A stretch of 64,000 bases of DNA from JAGIBJ01 sp032119595 (GCA_032119595.1 JAUMBQ010000006.1:124001-188000); one strand, 5' to 3'. Positions 42,970-50,261 are shown, counted from the stretch's first letter. Made by a program: numbers and translations. Notes: generated by a model from the sequence alone, not told the origin.

Positions 42970-43289
42970 GCCAGACACCCCTCTACGTAGGCTTGGATGT
43001 ACGCCTCAGCCTCGGCTTCGCGCGGATAGAACGACCACCCCGTGGCAACGTCGTCATAAGACTCGTCACTCGTCGTATCGACTTCAGCTCCGAGCTCGGA
43101 ATCCTCGTAGGCGATGGCGTAGATGCCGTCCGTGCCACCCTGCGCCGTGCTCCAGTGGGCAAACCAGAACGTACGCTTGGTCTGGGTGGATGGGTCGCGG
43201 ATCTCAGCGACCGAGGCAAGGCCGTCAAGGGTCACCATGGCGGTTCGGGTATCGGCTTGGTCGAATGCTTCAAGGGTCAAAGTAGGCAT
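42966..43289 (-). CDS. small hypothetical protein
   Basis: 107 residues from the ATG at 43289. Acidic, alpha/beta (MPTLTLEAFDQADTRTAMVT; SFYPREAEAEAYIQAYVEG). No known family. Translationally coupled to the winged-helix gene. A near-perfect CTTGTACAGCTGCACAAG palindrome lies 65 bp upstream. Confidence 0.6.
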   Translation of the reverse strand: MPTLTLEAFDQADTRTAMVTLDGLASVAEIRDPSTQTKRTFWFAHWSTAQGGTDGIYAIAYEDSELGAEVDTTSDESYDDVATGWSFYPREAEAEAYIQAYVEGCLA

Positions 43290-43353
43290 GTCTGGTTCTT
43301 TCTGAGGTTGTGCAGCCACGGGTTGCAACTGCTTGTGTTGTAACCATACGACA

Positions 43354-43371
43354 CTTGTACAGCTGCACAAG
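43354..43371. promoter_or_regulatory. operator palindrome CTTGTACAGCTGCACAAG
   Basis: 18 bp, arms CTTGT/ACAAG with central AGCTG-like core. A second copy lies at 43957-43974 before the next gene, and half sites follow at 44058-44098. Confidence 0.7.
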
Positions 43372-43424
43372 GCTCTACACGGTTACTACCTCATCTTTTC
43401 CGAACCTGGTTCAAGGCACAAAAA

Positions 43425-43448
43425 GGGCCCGGCGGTGAAACCGGGCCC
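43425..43448. terminator. hairpin terminator of the gene at 43476
   Basis: GGGCCCGG-cggtgaaa-CCGGGCCC, preceded by AAAAA on the plus strand (T tract on the minus strand). Confidence 0.8.
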
Positions 43449-43475
43449 GTTGAAGAAGAACACTGTGCTTGGTGC

Positions 43476-43889
43476 TTAGACCATGAACGCTCCGATGATC
43501 CCACGAGCGTAAGGCACTACTGGGCTGTTGGCTTCGATCTTCCCAGCCACGATCAGATCCGTGATGATCTTCAGCATTTCGTCCGGCAACATGCCAGCGT
43601 CACCGCTGAAGTCGATCCACTCAGGATTCGCGGTTGCGGTCTGGTGCGCGGTCAGGATTGCCTTGCGACGCTCACTGATGGCTGTGATGATCGTGCGGGA
43701 CGTGCTGGCTGCGGCGATTGCTCGCTGATCGGCGCTGCTGGGGTTCATCAGGCTGGCCAAGTCACCGTCCCAAGCTGGGGCTGTGAACTGGGTGGAGAGG
43801 TTACCGATGATGGCAAAGACCGTATCGTTGGTCGGGTTGGTGATGCCGGCTGGAGTGCTAATGGCAGTGAGAGCGGTGAGTGTAGACAT
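43476..43889 (-). CDS. small hypothetical protein
   Basis: 137 residues from the ATG at 43889 with AAGGA about 11 bases upstream. Sequence has a Thr/Ala-rich start (MSTLTALTAISTPAGITNPT) then a helical C-terminal half (MLPDEMLKIITDLIVAGKIE). Family unknown. Confidence 0.6.
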   Translation of the reverse strand: MSTLTALTAISTPAGITNPTNDTVFAIIGNLSTQFTAPAWDGDLASLMNPSSADQRAIAAASTSRTIITAISERRKAILTAHQTATANPEWIDFSGDAGMLPDEMLKIITDLIVAGKIEANSPVVPYARGIIGAFMV

Positions 43890-43934
43890 TTGGTCTGATC
43901 CTTGATTGGTAGCGGCCGGCGTAATTGCCAACTG

Positions 43935-43978
43935 CTTGTAGTGTCACCTTACAAGCCTTGTACAGCTGCACAAGGCTT
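43935..43978. promoter_or_regulatory. double palindromic operator
   Basis: 43953-43978: arms AAGCCTTGT/ACAAGGCTT with 8-nt centre ACAGCTGC. 43935-43955: CTTGTA/TACAAG with 9-nt centre. Both lie upstream of the minus gene at 43889 and resemble the site at 43354-43371. Confidence 0.7.
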
Positions 43979-44057
43979 GTTGCAACAACCGACGAGATTC
44001 TCAATGCGGCTGTTTGAAAGCCCGTCTCTGCCAATGAGAACCTTGCCCTTGTGCATG

Positions 44058-44098
44058 CCTTGTACACCTATGGCTCCGCCTTGTACACGCCTTGTACA
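44058..44098. repeat. three CCTTGTACA half sites
   Basis: Copies at 44058-44066, 44079-44087 and 44090-44098, spaced 21 and 11 bp. Half of the CTTGTACAG operator. Confidence 0.6.
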
Positions 44099-44143
44099 GC
44101 TCTGAGCCCATTAGACGCCCAGGAGCAGCTTGCCCACGAAGAA

Positions 44144-44169
44144 GCCCCCGCCTGGGTCAGGACGGGGGC
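44144..44169. terminator. hairpin terminator of the gene at 44197
   Basis: GCCCCCG/CGGGGGC with a 12-nt loop, just past the stop codon on the minus strand. Confidence 0.65.
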
Positions 44170-44196
44170 CGTTTCGATGAAGCGAAAACAAGGGGT

Positions 44197-44490
44197 CTAT
44201 GCGGCGGCGGTCAACTGGGCCACCTCGCTCTCCAACATCCTGATCTGGCTGTCCATCTCGCGGTAGCAGTCGTCGTGACCAAGCACCGACGAGGCGTACA
44301 TAGCGGTGAGGACGCCGGCCAGCTCACGAGCGGTGAGAGCCGCAACCAAGGCGGCGGGCAAAGCAGCCAAGCAAGCGCCGAAGGTTTGTGGGCCAAGGTG
44401 AGGGGTCAAGTTGCGAAGACGCGTGTACTTGTTTTGGGAAAGAACGAGATCGAGGTTTGAGGCCTGCGGGGTCTTGATGGGCTGATTCAT
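44197..44490 (-). CDS. small hypothetical protein
   Basis: 97 residues from the ATG at 44490; GATACT ends 6 bases before it, and GTCGCCAGTCGC lies in the -35/-10 spacer. Sequence is helical (FGACLAALPAALVAALTARE; REMDSQIRMLESEVAQLTAA). Family unknown. Confidence 0.6.
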   Translation of the reverse strand: MNQPIKTPQASNLDLVLSQNKYTRLRNLTPHLGPQTFGACLAALPAALVAALTARELAGVLTAMYASSVLGHDDCYREMDSQIRMLESEVAQLTAAA

Positions 44491-44548
44491 AGATTGAGTA
44501 TCAGGGCGACTGGCGACATCGCAAGGCCTGTTGCGGAAACTCGTCAGC
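44491..44548 (-). promoter_or_regulatory. near-leaderless promoter with GTCGCCAGTCGC spacer motif
   Basis: On the minus strand: -35 TTGCGA, 16-bp spacer containing GTCGCCAGTCGC (44506-44517), -10 GATACT, 6 bases to ATG. Upstream GAGTTTCCGC and GGCCTTGCG are shared with the promoter at 47458-47512. Confidence 0.75.
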
Positions 44549-44564
44549 AGTGGGTCCAGGAACC

Positions 44565-44592
44565 AAAAAGCCGCCCCGTGAGGCGGCTTTTT
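44565..44592. terminator. hairpin terminator of the gene at 44628
   Basis: AAAAAGCCGCC-ccgtga-GGCGGCTTTTT, 11-bp perfect stem. Confidence 0.9.
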
Positions 44593-44627
44593 CGGATGCT
44601 CGGAACGACGGCGATTGGAGGCTTGGC

Positions 44628-45098
44628 TTATTCGCGAACCTCGAGCTTGCTGGTAAAGAGCCGCTCCAGCTGACGAAGTTCGTGCTGGCGATCCGCAATC
44701 GCTCGCTTGGTGCTCGAGATATGGTTGGCCAGGCTGGCCAGGTCGTCTTGGACCTCGTGCAACTGGCCCTCTGCGAAACGGTCAGCCGCAATGAGGCGAT
44801 CCCAAACACTCAGCAGACCGAGGCGTGTCGGCTTGTTCAGGCGCTCGAAGCCCGTCGGACGGTGCTGGACAGTCAAGCCGTCAATCGTGCTGGTGGCGAT
44901 CATCTCGTAGCCCGCGCCATCTGACTCCAGCTGGTATTGAAAGCGCGTGCTGATGCCGGTGCCGGGCTCGCAGACGACGACGCAGGTCTGGAGATCGTCT
45001 CGGATGTAGGTGACCTGATTGCCGGTAAAGGTATCCAGGTAGCAGGTGATGACGCTGGTAGAGCTGAGGGCTTCAACGTCGAAAGGCAATTGATTCAT
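44628..45098 (-). CDS. small hypothetical protein with coiled-coil tail
   Basis: 156 residues from the ATG at 45098. N-terminal beta-rich region (VITCYLDTFTGNQVTYIRDD; CVVVCEPGTGISTRFQYQLE) and a C-terminal coiled coil (VQDDLASLANHISSTKRAIA then DRQHELRQLERL). Own promoter and terminator. Family unknown. Confidence 0.65.
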   Translation of the reverse strand: MNQLPFDVEALSSTSVITCYLDTFTGNQVTYIRDDLQTCVVVCEPGTGISTRFQYQLESDGAGYEMIATSTIDGLTVQHRPTGFERLNKPTRLGLLSVWDRLIAADRFAEGQLHEVQDDLASLANHISSTKRAIADRQHELRQLERLFTSKLEVRE

Positions 45099-45145
45099 AC
45101 ACTTAGTATTGGGGCGACTGGCGACATCACAACCCCCAATACAAC
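45099..45145 (-). promoter_or_regulatory. near-leaderless promoter with GTCGCCAGTCGC spacer motif
   Basis: -35 TTGTGA, 16-bp spacer with GTCGCCAGTCGC (45114-45125), -10 AATACT, 6 bases to ATG. Same geometry as 44491-44548. Confidence 0.75.
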
Positions 45146-45177
45146 AACTTGTTTGCAGCTATGCTTGGCCACAAAAA

Positions 45178-45198
45178 AGCCGCCCTTGTGAGGCGGCT
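45178..45198. terminator. hairpin terminator of the gene at 45224
   Basis: GCCGCC-cttgtga-GGCGGC, preceded by AAAAAA on the plus strand. Confidence 0.8.
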
Positions 45199-45223
45199 GT
45201 CTTGTTTTCCTGTGGGTCTGGGC

Positions 45224-45469
45224 TTAGCGCTCGTACATGGCCTCGTAAGCGTCCTCACCGGCTTGCGTGGCCAGTTCGATCTCGATCTCGTCAGCGGACA
45301 GGCCGGGCATGTCCCACTCGACGCGGTAGGACTCGATCTCTTCGTCGCTCAAGCAACGGATTGGTTGGCTGGCACGCTCTTCCATCAATTGGGCGATAGA
45401 GGCCTCGAACTCTTCGGCCCAAACCTTGTGGTCTGAACGGGATGCTGGGGAAAAATCTGATGTCTTCAT
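45224..45469 (-). CDS. small acidic hypothetical protein, paralogue of 47149
   Basis: 81 residues from the ATG at 45469, 6 bases after CATACT. Shares with the 47149 protein the motif LSDEEIESYRVEWDMPGLSA then DEIEIEL (in 47149 LTPDRVESYRRKWNAPGLTK then REIADKI). The conserved core is ESYRxxWxxPGLxxxEI. Function unknown; possibly a small regulatory or binding module. A 22-bp palindromic operator overlaps its upstream promoter. Confidence 0.6.
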   Translation of the reverse strand: MKTSDFSPASRSDHKVWAEEFEASIAQLMEERASQPIRCLSDEEIESYRVEWDMPGLSADEIEIELATQAGEDAYEAMYER

Positions 45470-45477
45470 AACCTCAG

Positions 45478-45499
45478 TATGTACGCACCTGCGTACATA
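45478..45499. promoter_or_regulatory. 22-bp near-perfect palindrome TATGTACGCA-cc-TGCGTACATA
   Basis: 10-bp arms, 2-bp centre, starting 9 bases upstream of the ATG at 45469 and overlapping the -10/-35 region. The best copy of the TGYGTACATA operator family in the element. Confidence 0.8.
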
Positions 45500-45522
45500 G
45501 ATAGCCCCTTTGCAACAAGTCA

Positions 45523-45894
45523 TCACGAGACCCGATCCACCGCCAAAACTGGGGTGACCGTGATGCCGGTGTAGCTCCTTGTCGGTGGAGCTGGGTTGGC
45601 CTCAAGCTCAGCGCGGCGCCGCTTGGACGCGTTCGCGGCAATCAGAGTCTTGAGCCGCCTGGAGTCCTTGTTGAGCTGCATGCGCACCGCGTCCAGCTCA
45701 CGCCGGGAATGAGGCACGCCCCACCGATCCTTCTCACGCCGCATCTCCCGCCGTTCGTCGGCGTTGGCCTTGAGCATGGCCGCGTACTCAGTCTCCTTGG
45801 CCTCTACCCGATGACTCAGATGCTCAACCGCGTCTGGGTGGTTGGTGGGGATGCTGTCGCGGACTTTGGAGGCGTCGGCGTAGTGATACTTCAT
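45523..45894 (-). CDS. small basic helical protein
   Basis: 123 residues from the ATG at 45894. Very charged and helical (EAKETEYAAMLKANADERRE; MQLNKDSRRLKTLIAANASK then RRRAEL). Family unknown; a DNA-binding or structural role is possible. Its upstream region is not of the leaderless type. Confidence 0.6.
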   Translation of the reverse strand: MKYHYADASKVRDSIPTNHPDAVEHLSHRVEAKETEYAAMLKANADERREMRREKDRWGVPHSRRELDAVRMQLNKDSRRLKTLIAANASKRRRAELEANPAPPTRSYTGITVTPVLAVDRVS

Positions 45895-46071
45895 GGCGGT
45901 CTTTCGATTCGGGATTGGGGTTTGGTGTCGGTTGGCACCTATTTTTGTGTTGTGGTCTTATAGAGCCTTCGAACGGCAAGCCGGCTGGTGGCTTGTGGGT
46001 ATGGTATCCGCCTCTGACAAAGCTTGTTAGGCAACGCTTGCGATGGTTCAAGGCCCTGATCAATCAACAAA

Positions 46072-46091
46072 GGCCCGCTACCGAGCGGGCC
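46072..46091. terminator. hairpin terminator of the gene at 46117
   Basis: GGCCCGCT-accg-AGCGGGCC, perfect 8-bp stem. Confidence 0.75.
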
Positions 46092-46116
46092 CTCGTTGTT
46101 CGGAGCTCCAGCGAAT

Positions 46117-47025
46117 TCAGGCTGCGGTCGAAACAGCTACGAACTCGTAGAGATACAGATTCTTGCCTTCCACCCAGAGACCCGTGGAAGGCTGGTAGAT
46201 CGAGCCGCTCATCTCAGCCAAGCGGATCATCTCAACCGTGGAGCCGTCAGACTCGTCTTTGTCGGCGCGAAGCTCGTCGACAAATTCCTGTACGTCGCCG
46301 TCGGTTGCGTAGATAACCACGTAGTTGTGCAGCACCCCGTCGTCGCCAGCGTCGCGGTACTCCTCATAGCCGCAGTCGATTAGTTCGGCCTGGAGCTGGC
46401 TGCGGACACCACTCAGAGCCTGGAGCTGCTTGCCTTCGCCGCTCGAAAGCTTCTCCAGCAAATCGTCGTCGTTGATGTGGAGCTCCGGTGAATCAATGCC
46501 AAACGGCAGGTCCAGCTTGAACGTCCCGCCCTCCTCGAGCAAAAGGCCGGGAATGAGGTCGTCCTGAGCCAGCACAGGCACGATGTCCACGACGTAGAGG
46601 CTCTCGACTTCTCTCCAGCCACCCTTGTCGGCGTCGTAGGTGTTGCCCTCGATCACCCAAGCGATCTCGGGACCATAGATCTCGTCGCTCCAGGCGTTCC
46701 ACGATCCCACGACCTCGTCGATTTCTTGGCTTGCGTTCTGGGGGTAGGCCCAGAACAGGAAGTACCGGTGCTCAGTCCCATCGGCGTCTGCACACTCCAC
46801 CAGCTCGTCAGGGATGTACACGCTCGCGGCCAGGTCGAGCTTGATCTCAGACGCCAGCTGAAGGCGCTCACGCTCGTTCAACTCCTCCCAATCCTCGAGA
46901 AGGGGTGCAGCGTTGATCGGTTCTGCACCAATTCCTTCAGGAAGGTCGAGGTCGAAATGGGTCCCGTCAAACAGCAGGTCGGTAGCGTAGTAAGACGGGT
47001 CTTTGGCGATAGATGATTGGTCCAT
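46117..47025 (-). CDS. acidic hypothetical protein
   Basis: 302 residues from the ATG at 47025. Strongly acidic with two related-looking halves: LDLPEGIGAEPINAAPLLED then WEELNERERLQLASEIKLDL in the first, LDLPFGIDSPELHINDDDLL then EKLSSGEGKQLQALSGV in the second, each followed by a strand with DELVEC or ELIDCGYEE. It looks like an internal duplication. Known family not recognised. Confidence 0.65.
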   Translation of the reverse strand: MDQSSIAKDPSYYATDLLFDGTHFDLDLPEGIGAEPINAAPLLEDWEELNERERLQLASEIKLDLAASVYIPDELVECADADGTEHRYFLFWAYPQNASQEIDEVVGSWNAWSDEIYGPEIAWVIEGNTYDADKGGWREVESLYVVDIVPVLAQDDLIPGLLLEEGGTFKLDLPFGIDSPELHINDDDLLEKLSSGEGKQLQALSGVRSQLQAELIDCGYEEYRDAGDDGVLHNYVVIYATDGDVQEFVDELRADKDESDGSTVEMIRLAEMSGSIYQPSTGLWVEGKNLYLYEFVAVSTAA

Positions 47026-47060
47026 GTACTAAGTGTGCCCGCGACTGGGGACCACGCCAT
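47026..47060 (-). promoter_or_regulatory. near-leaderless promoter with GTCCCCAGTCGC spacer motif
   Basis: On the minus strand GTCCCCAGTCGC (47041-47052), -10 CACACT, 6 bases to ATG. Confidence 0.7.
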
Positions 47061-47100
47061 AGCCTTTGCAGCAATGTCACCAGTGGGCCACAGAACGGCA

Positions 47101-47125
47101 AAGGCCCCGGGTGAGCCAGGGCCTT
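47101..47125. terminator. hairpin terminator of the gene at 47149
   Basis: AAGGCCC and GGGCCTT arms with an 11-nt loop. Confidence 0.65.
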
Positions 47126-47148
47126 AGTTGTGCAGGTGAGCAATGGGG

Positions 47149-47457
47149 TTACCGCTGAATAGGCTCGTGCAGTGAAGCAGCTCCTCGCTCGTAGTACTCA
47201 TGGCTGGGCGCAGTCTTGGGGCACGTAAACCGTGGTGCCCGCGAAAGAATGTTGAGATCATGCTCAACGATCTTGTCTGCGATCTCTCGCTTCGTAAGAC
47301 CGGGGGCGTTCCATTTGCGGCGATAGGACTCGACTCTGTCGGGGGTCAGAAACTCCAGGGTCTCGTTGATCAGCATGTCCATGAGGTTGAAGGTGGTCTG
47401 GATGCTGACCAAGCCGAGCGCTTCATAGTCTGGGGCTGCGGATCTTGGGCTACTCAT
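47149..47457 (-). CDS. small hypothetical protein, paralogue of 45224
   Basis: 102 residues from the ATG at 47457. Shares the ESYRxxWxxPGLxxxEI core with the 45224 protein (here TPDRVESYRRKWNAPGLTKR). Promoter with AACACT 6 bases before the ATG. The N-terminal helix includes TTFNLMDMLINETLEFL. Function unknown. Confidence 0.6.
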   Translation of the reverse strand: MSSPRSAAPDYEALGLVSIQTTFNLMDMLINETLEFLTPDRVESYRRKWNAPGLTKREIADKIVEHDLNILSRAPRFTCPKTAPSHEYYERGAASLHEPIQR

Positions 47458-47512
47458 ACCTCCAGTGTTCCCGCGACTGGGGACTCCGCAAGGCTTGTGG
47501 CTGAAACTCGAC
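47458..47512 (-). promoter_or_regulatory. near-leaderless promoter with GTCCCCAGTCGC spacer motif
   Basis: GTCCCCAGTCGC (47473-47484), -10 AACACT, 6 bases to ATG. Upstream GAGTTTCAGC and CAAGCCTTGCG match the promoter of 44490. Confidence 0.75.
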
Positions 47513-47526
47513 CGACAGGAACAAAA

Positions 47527-47548
47527 GGCCCCGGGGTTAGCCGGGGCC
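47527..47548. terminator. hairpin terminator of the gene at 47577
   Basis: GGCCCCGG/CCGGGGCC with a 6-nt loop, AAAA before it on the plus strand. Confidence 0.8.
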
Positions 47549-47576
47549 CTTGGAGAACCGCAGTTTTCCCTATGGG

Positions 47577-48014
47577 TCACTTCTCGTTTCGAGCCAGCTG
47601 ATCGGACGCAGCGCGGAGAACAGCAGTTATTGCGTCAGCGCTTGCCGGTTCGAGGGCTTCGTCCGCGCGAAAGTAGCTCTTAGTCGCCAGAGCAGCCACA
47701 GCCAGCTCCACAGCCTCAGGTGTCGGCGCCTCGAGCGCATGGGCCTGGATCACCTGCCGGGCCCCGCCGTCCAGTGGCACCCCCTCGAGCCGCTCCTGCA
47801 CCAGCGCATAGGCCTGAGCCTGCGCGCGATCCTCAAGCTGGCGGTAGGCCCAACGATCGGAAACAATCAGGGCCCCACGTTGAGTGGTTCGGGTCAGGCT
47901 GGAGTCGAGGCCGGCTCTGTTCAGGGTAATGGTGGTGCTGCCCTCAACGTGGGTTTCAGTGGTGGCGGGGGATTGGAGTGAGGCGCTTGGCGCTGTAGGT
48001 GACGAGATGGTCAT
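47577..48014 (-). CDS. small hypothetical protein
   Basis: 145 residues from the ATG at 48014 with GGAG 8 bases upstream, so this one has a ribosome site. Ser/Thr/Ala-rich N-terminus, helical C-terminal half (EAVELAVAALATKSYFRADE; ADAITAVLRAASDQLARNEK). Family unknown. Confidence 0.6.
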   Translation of the reverse strand: MTISSPTAPSASLQSPATTETHVEGSTTITLNRAGLDSSLTRTTQRGALIVSDRWAYRQLEDRAQAQAYALVQERLEGVPLDGGARQVIQAHALEAPTPEAVELAVAALATKSYFRADEALEPASADAITAVLRAASDQLARNEK

Positions 48015-48042
48015 GGTCTCCAAACCATAGGCCCATACGCAA

Positions 48043-48054
48043 CTATGTACATAG
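48043..48054. promoter_or_regulatory. 12-bp palindrome CTATGTACATAG
   Basis: Member of the TGYGTACATA operator family, 29 bp upstream of the ATG at 48014. Confidence 0.6.
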
Positions 48055-48081
48055 CCTATGCAGCAACATTGCCGGAAAGCT

Positions 48082-48378
48082 TTACAAGCGACGTGCCCGA
48101 GGTCGGACCTTGTAGCCAAATGCCCGGGCCAGATCACCATGGTTGCCGCCGTATCGCGGGACTGCTCGGTAAGCGCCTCCCATCCCGACCGCAACCCACT
48201 CCCTACGAGAGCAGTAAAGATCACCGGGCTCAAGGCCGTAGGCCTCGTGGACCTCTCGGACGGCAGCGGCGATGTTTTCTCGATCTTTCCAGTGATTGGG
48301 GCGGACGCGTACGGGCTTTGCGGTCTCGTGCGAAAGGTCAAGATTGGAAGAGGAAGCTTGGAATGAAGAATCAGTCAT
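48082..48378 (-). CDS. small hypothetical protein
   Basis: 98 residues from the ATG at 48378; TATCGT lies 5 bases before the ATG. Sequence (ENIAAAVREVHEAYGLEPGD then LYCSRREWVAVGMGGAYRAV) looks like an alpha/beta domain. Family unknown. Confidence 0.55.
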   Translation of the reverse strand: MTDSSFQASSSNLDLSHETAKPVRVRPNHWKDRENIAAAVREVHEAYGLEPGDLYCSRREWVAVGMGGAYRAVPRYGGNHGDLARAFGYKVRPRARRL

Positions 48379-48500
48379 CTCTCACGATATCCGCGCCTTG
48401 CAGTCGTCGCCAGTGCTTGAGTAACAAGCAAGGGTTACCCGGTAGGTCCAGGCCCGGGTAAGTGGCTCGAAACGGATCGAGTAACAAAGGGGGTTGCGAT

Positions 48501-48512
48501 GTCGCCAGTCGC
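48501..48512 (+). promoter_or_regulatory. GTCGCCAGTCGC site upstream of a plus-strand gene
   Basis: Same motif as before the minus-strand array genes, here on the plus strand 18 bp before the ATG at 48531. A related site GTCGCCAGTGC is at 48406-48416. Confidence 0.65.
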
Positions 48513-48530
48513 CCCCATGATCAATGCATC

Positions 48531-48740
48531 ATGCGCCTCTTCTTCGCCGTCATCACCCTCGCCTTCGTTGCGATCGTTCTCGCAACGCCCGGCATTCCCA
48601 CAGACCAGCTCTTCAGCTACGTCGCTGACCAGGTCCAGCTCCACCTTCCAGATCCCGATGGCGCCGAGAGCCCGATGGGTTCAGCGGCTGCAGGCCTGGA
48701 CCAGATCAGCGCCGAGCTCCACGCCAGCTCAGTCCGCTGA
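48531..48740 (+). CDS. small secreted or membrane protein
   Basis: 69 residues. N-terminal hydrophobic segment (FFAVITLAFVAIVLATPGI) followed by an amphipathic helix. Could be membrane-anchored. Function unknown. Confidence 0.5.
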   Translation: MRLFFAVITLAFVAIVLATPGIPTDQLFSYVADQVQLHLPDPDGAESPMGSAAAGLDQISAELHASSVR

Positions 48741-48782
48741 TCGTTCGCTCCCAGGTGTGACCGAGTCGATGGAGGTTCTGAA

Positions 48783-48806
48783 CCGTCGCGGTTGCCGTCG
48801 CGGTTG
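48783..48806. repeat. tandem 12-bp repeat CCGTCGCGGTTG
   Basis: Two exact copies (48783-48794, 48795-48806), followed by a partial third (CCGT). Confidence 0.75.
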
Positions 48807-48883
48807 CCGTACTACGAGCTGCCCTCGCGCGCCCGCTGCTGGCGATCCGGCGAGCGAGCTGGAAGCAGGGCGACTCACCCGCC

Positions 48884-49798
48884 GTGGCGCGTAGCGTTCG
48901 TCGTCGAATGCACTCCCTGGACCTCTGCATGTTCTGCCTTCGCCGCGACGGAGGGTTCGTTAGCGAGGAGCACCTGTGGGCCGAATCCCTCGGGAACCCC
49001 GAGGTCGTTCTGGAGCCGGGTGTGGTCTGTGACCGGTGCAATGCCAACACGTTGGCGCAGCTGGATGAAGCCCTGATCACCTACCCGCCGATCGCCGTCA
49101 CGTCGGCGAGTCTGGGGCTTCGCAACAAGAAGGGCCGGCTGGTGAGCCGCGAGTTCGCGTCGGGCGGCGTTTTTCCAGTTGAGACCGAGGATGGCATCCA
49201 CGTGTTCTTTCGCGAAGCCCAGACAACGGCCCACCCCGAGAACGGCCGCTGGGAGTTCGTTCTGACCGATCATCTAACCGGGCGCCAGCTGGGCAAGGTG
49301 GCCCGAGCGGTACTGGCCACCGGCTTGGAGGCCAAGGCACGAAAGGAGGGCAAGGCGGCGGTCATGCTGCCGCAGTTCGATGGCGTCCGAGAGGCGGTGC
49401 TTGACGGCTATGACGGCTACCTCATGGAAGACCGACACCAGGGCTCGCATCGACGGCTCGAGGTTCACTATCGGAGCCAGGCCGGGCCGCCGCAGGTATT
49501 CGGAGCTTGGGTCGATATTCGGGGCGTGATCTTGGCTGCGACCCACCCATCACCGCGCGGAGTCTTTCCTGGCGACCTGGTGCCCGGCGCCACGCCGGAG
49601 AACACGTTCGTTCATGAGTTCACCGCTACCCCGGACCGCAAGAAGGATCGGGGCAAGCCCTTCACATGGAACATCACGATGGACTACCGCGAAGGCTCCG
49701 ACCGCGAGGGTCAGCGGCGTCACATAAGCGACGTTGAAAAATCTCTGGGGAAGCGCGGCAGGCGGCACCTCATCTTGCCGGACGACGAATCGGCTTGA
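48884..49798 (+). CDS. HNH_5-type endonuclease-like protein
   Basis: 304 residues if from the GTG at 48884; an ATG at 48908 is another choice. The N-terminal zinc-binding motif CMFCLRRDGGFVSEEHLWAE then VVCDRCNANTLAQ has the EHL and CDRCN pattern of HNH_5 (PF14279-like) domains, with Cys pairs for zinc. The rest is a beta-rich domain. Possible nuclease of a small defence or mobility system; role unproven. Confidence 0.7.
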   Translation: MARSVRRRMHSLDLCMFCLRRDGGFVSEEHLWAESLGNPEVVLEPGVVCDRCNANTLAQLDEALITYPPIAVTSASLGLRNKKGRLVSREFASGGVFPVETEDGIHVFFREAQTTAHPENGRWEFVLTDHLTGRQLGKVARAVLATGLEAKARKEGKAAVMLPQFDGVREAVLDGYDGYLMEDRHQGSHRRLEVHYRSQAGPPQVFGAWVDIRGVILAATHPSPRGVFPGDLVPGATPENTFVHEFTATPDRKKDRGKPFTWNITMDYREGSDREGQRRHISDVEKSLGKRGRRHLILPDDESA

Positions 49799-50261
49799 TC
49801 CAGCCCGTGCCCGCCGTCGCCGGATGTATCGACTGACGCTGCTGACGGTCTTTGAGTTCGCGACCGATGATCCCTCTGCATGGGCCGTTTGCCGAGTACC
49901 AAGCGCCACGTCTGCGGTACGAAGGTATACCGGCCCGGTTGAAGTCCCTGAGCGGATCAGAGCAGCAGTCTCCCGATACGAGTAGCCATGCCTTAGCACG
50001 CTGCTTCGGTTCATGGCATGGCTTCATAGTGTCGCCAGGTGCGGCCTGGGCCGCACCTGGTCTACCTGGATAACTGGATCCAGTAGCAGAAGCGACGGAG
50101 TGTCTAACTGGGATTCTTTTGTATCTGAACTTGGAGAAGAGTCGCGTGCTGCGGGCAAATGCTCAAAAGCCGTTGTTCTGGGCCATCAACGGCGCATCAC
50201 AAAGCCTGTTCCCCAATCCGTATAGGCTTGCCTATAGGTAGAGGTGGCCTTATCATTATAT
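49799..50261. other. 463-bp region before the transfer genes, oriT candidate
   Basis: No confident gene. It holds a perfect 26-bp inverted repeat (50035-50060, arms CCAGGTGCGGCC), the 12-bp palindrome ACTGGATCCAGT (50073-50084) and a 7-bp palindrome overlapping the -35 of the downstream promoter. A cluster of repeats just upstream of the transfer genes is where an oriT is often found. Confidence 0.55.
50221..50261 (+). promoter_or_regulatory. leaderless promoter with overlapping palindrome
   Basis: TATAGGC-tt-GCCTATA (50221-50236) overlaps -35 TTGCCT (50228-50233). After a 17-bp spacer comes -10 TATCAT (50251-50256), then 5 bases to the ATG at 50262. Suggests a repressor that controls the transfer operon. 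Confidence 0.75.
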
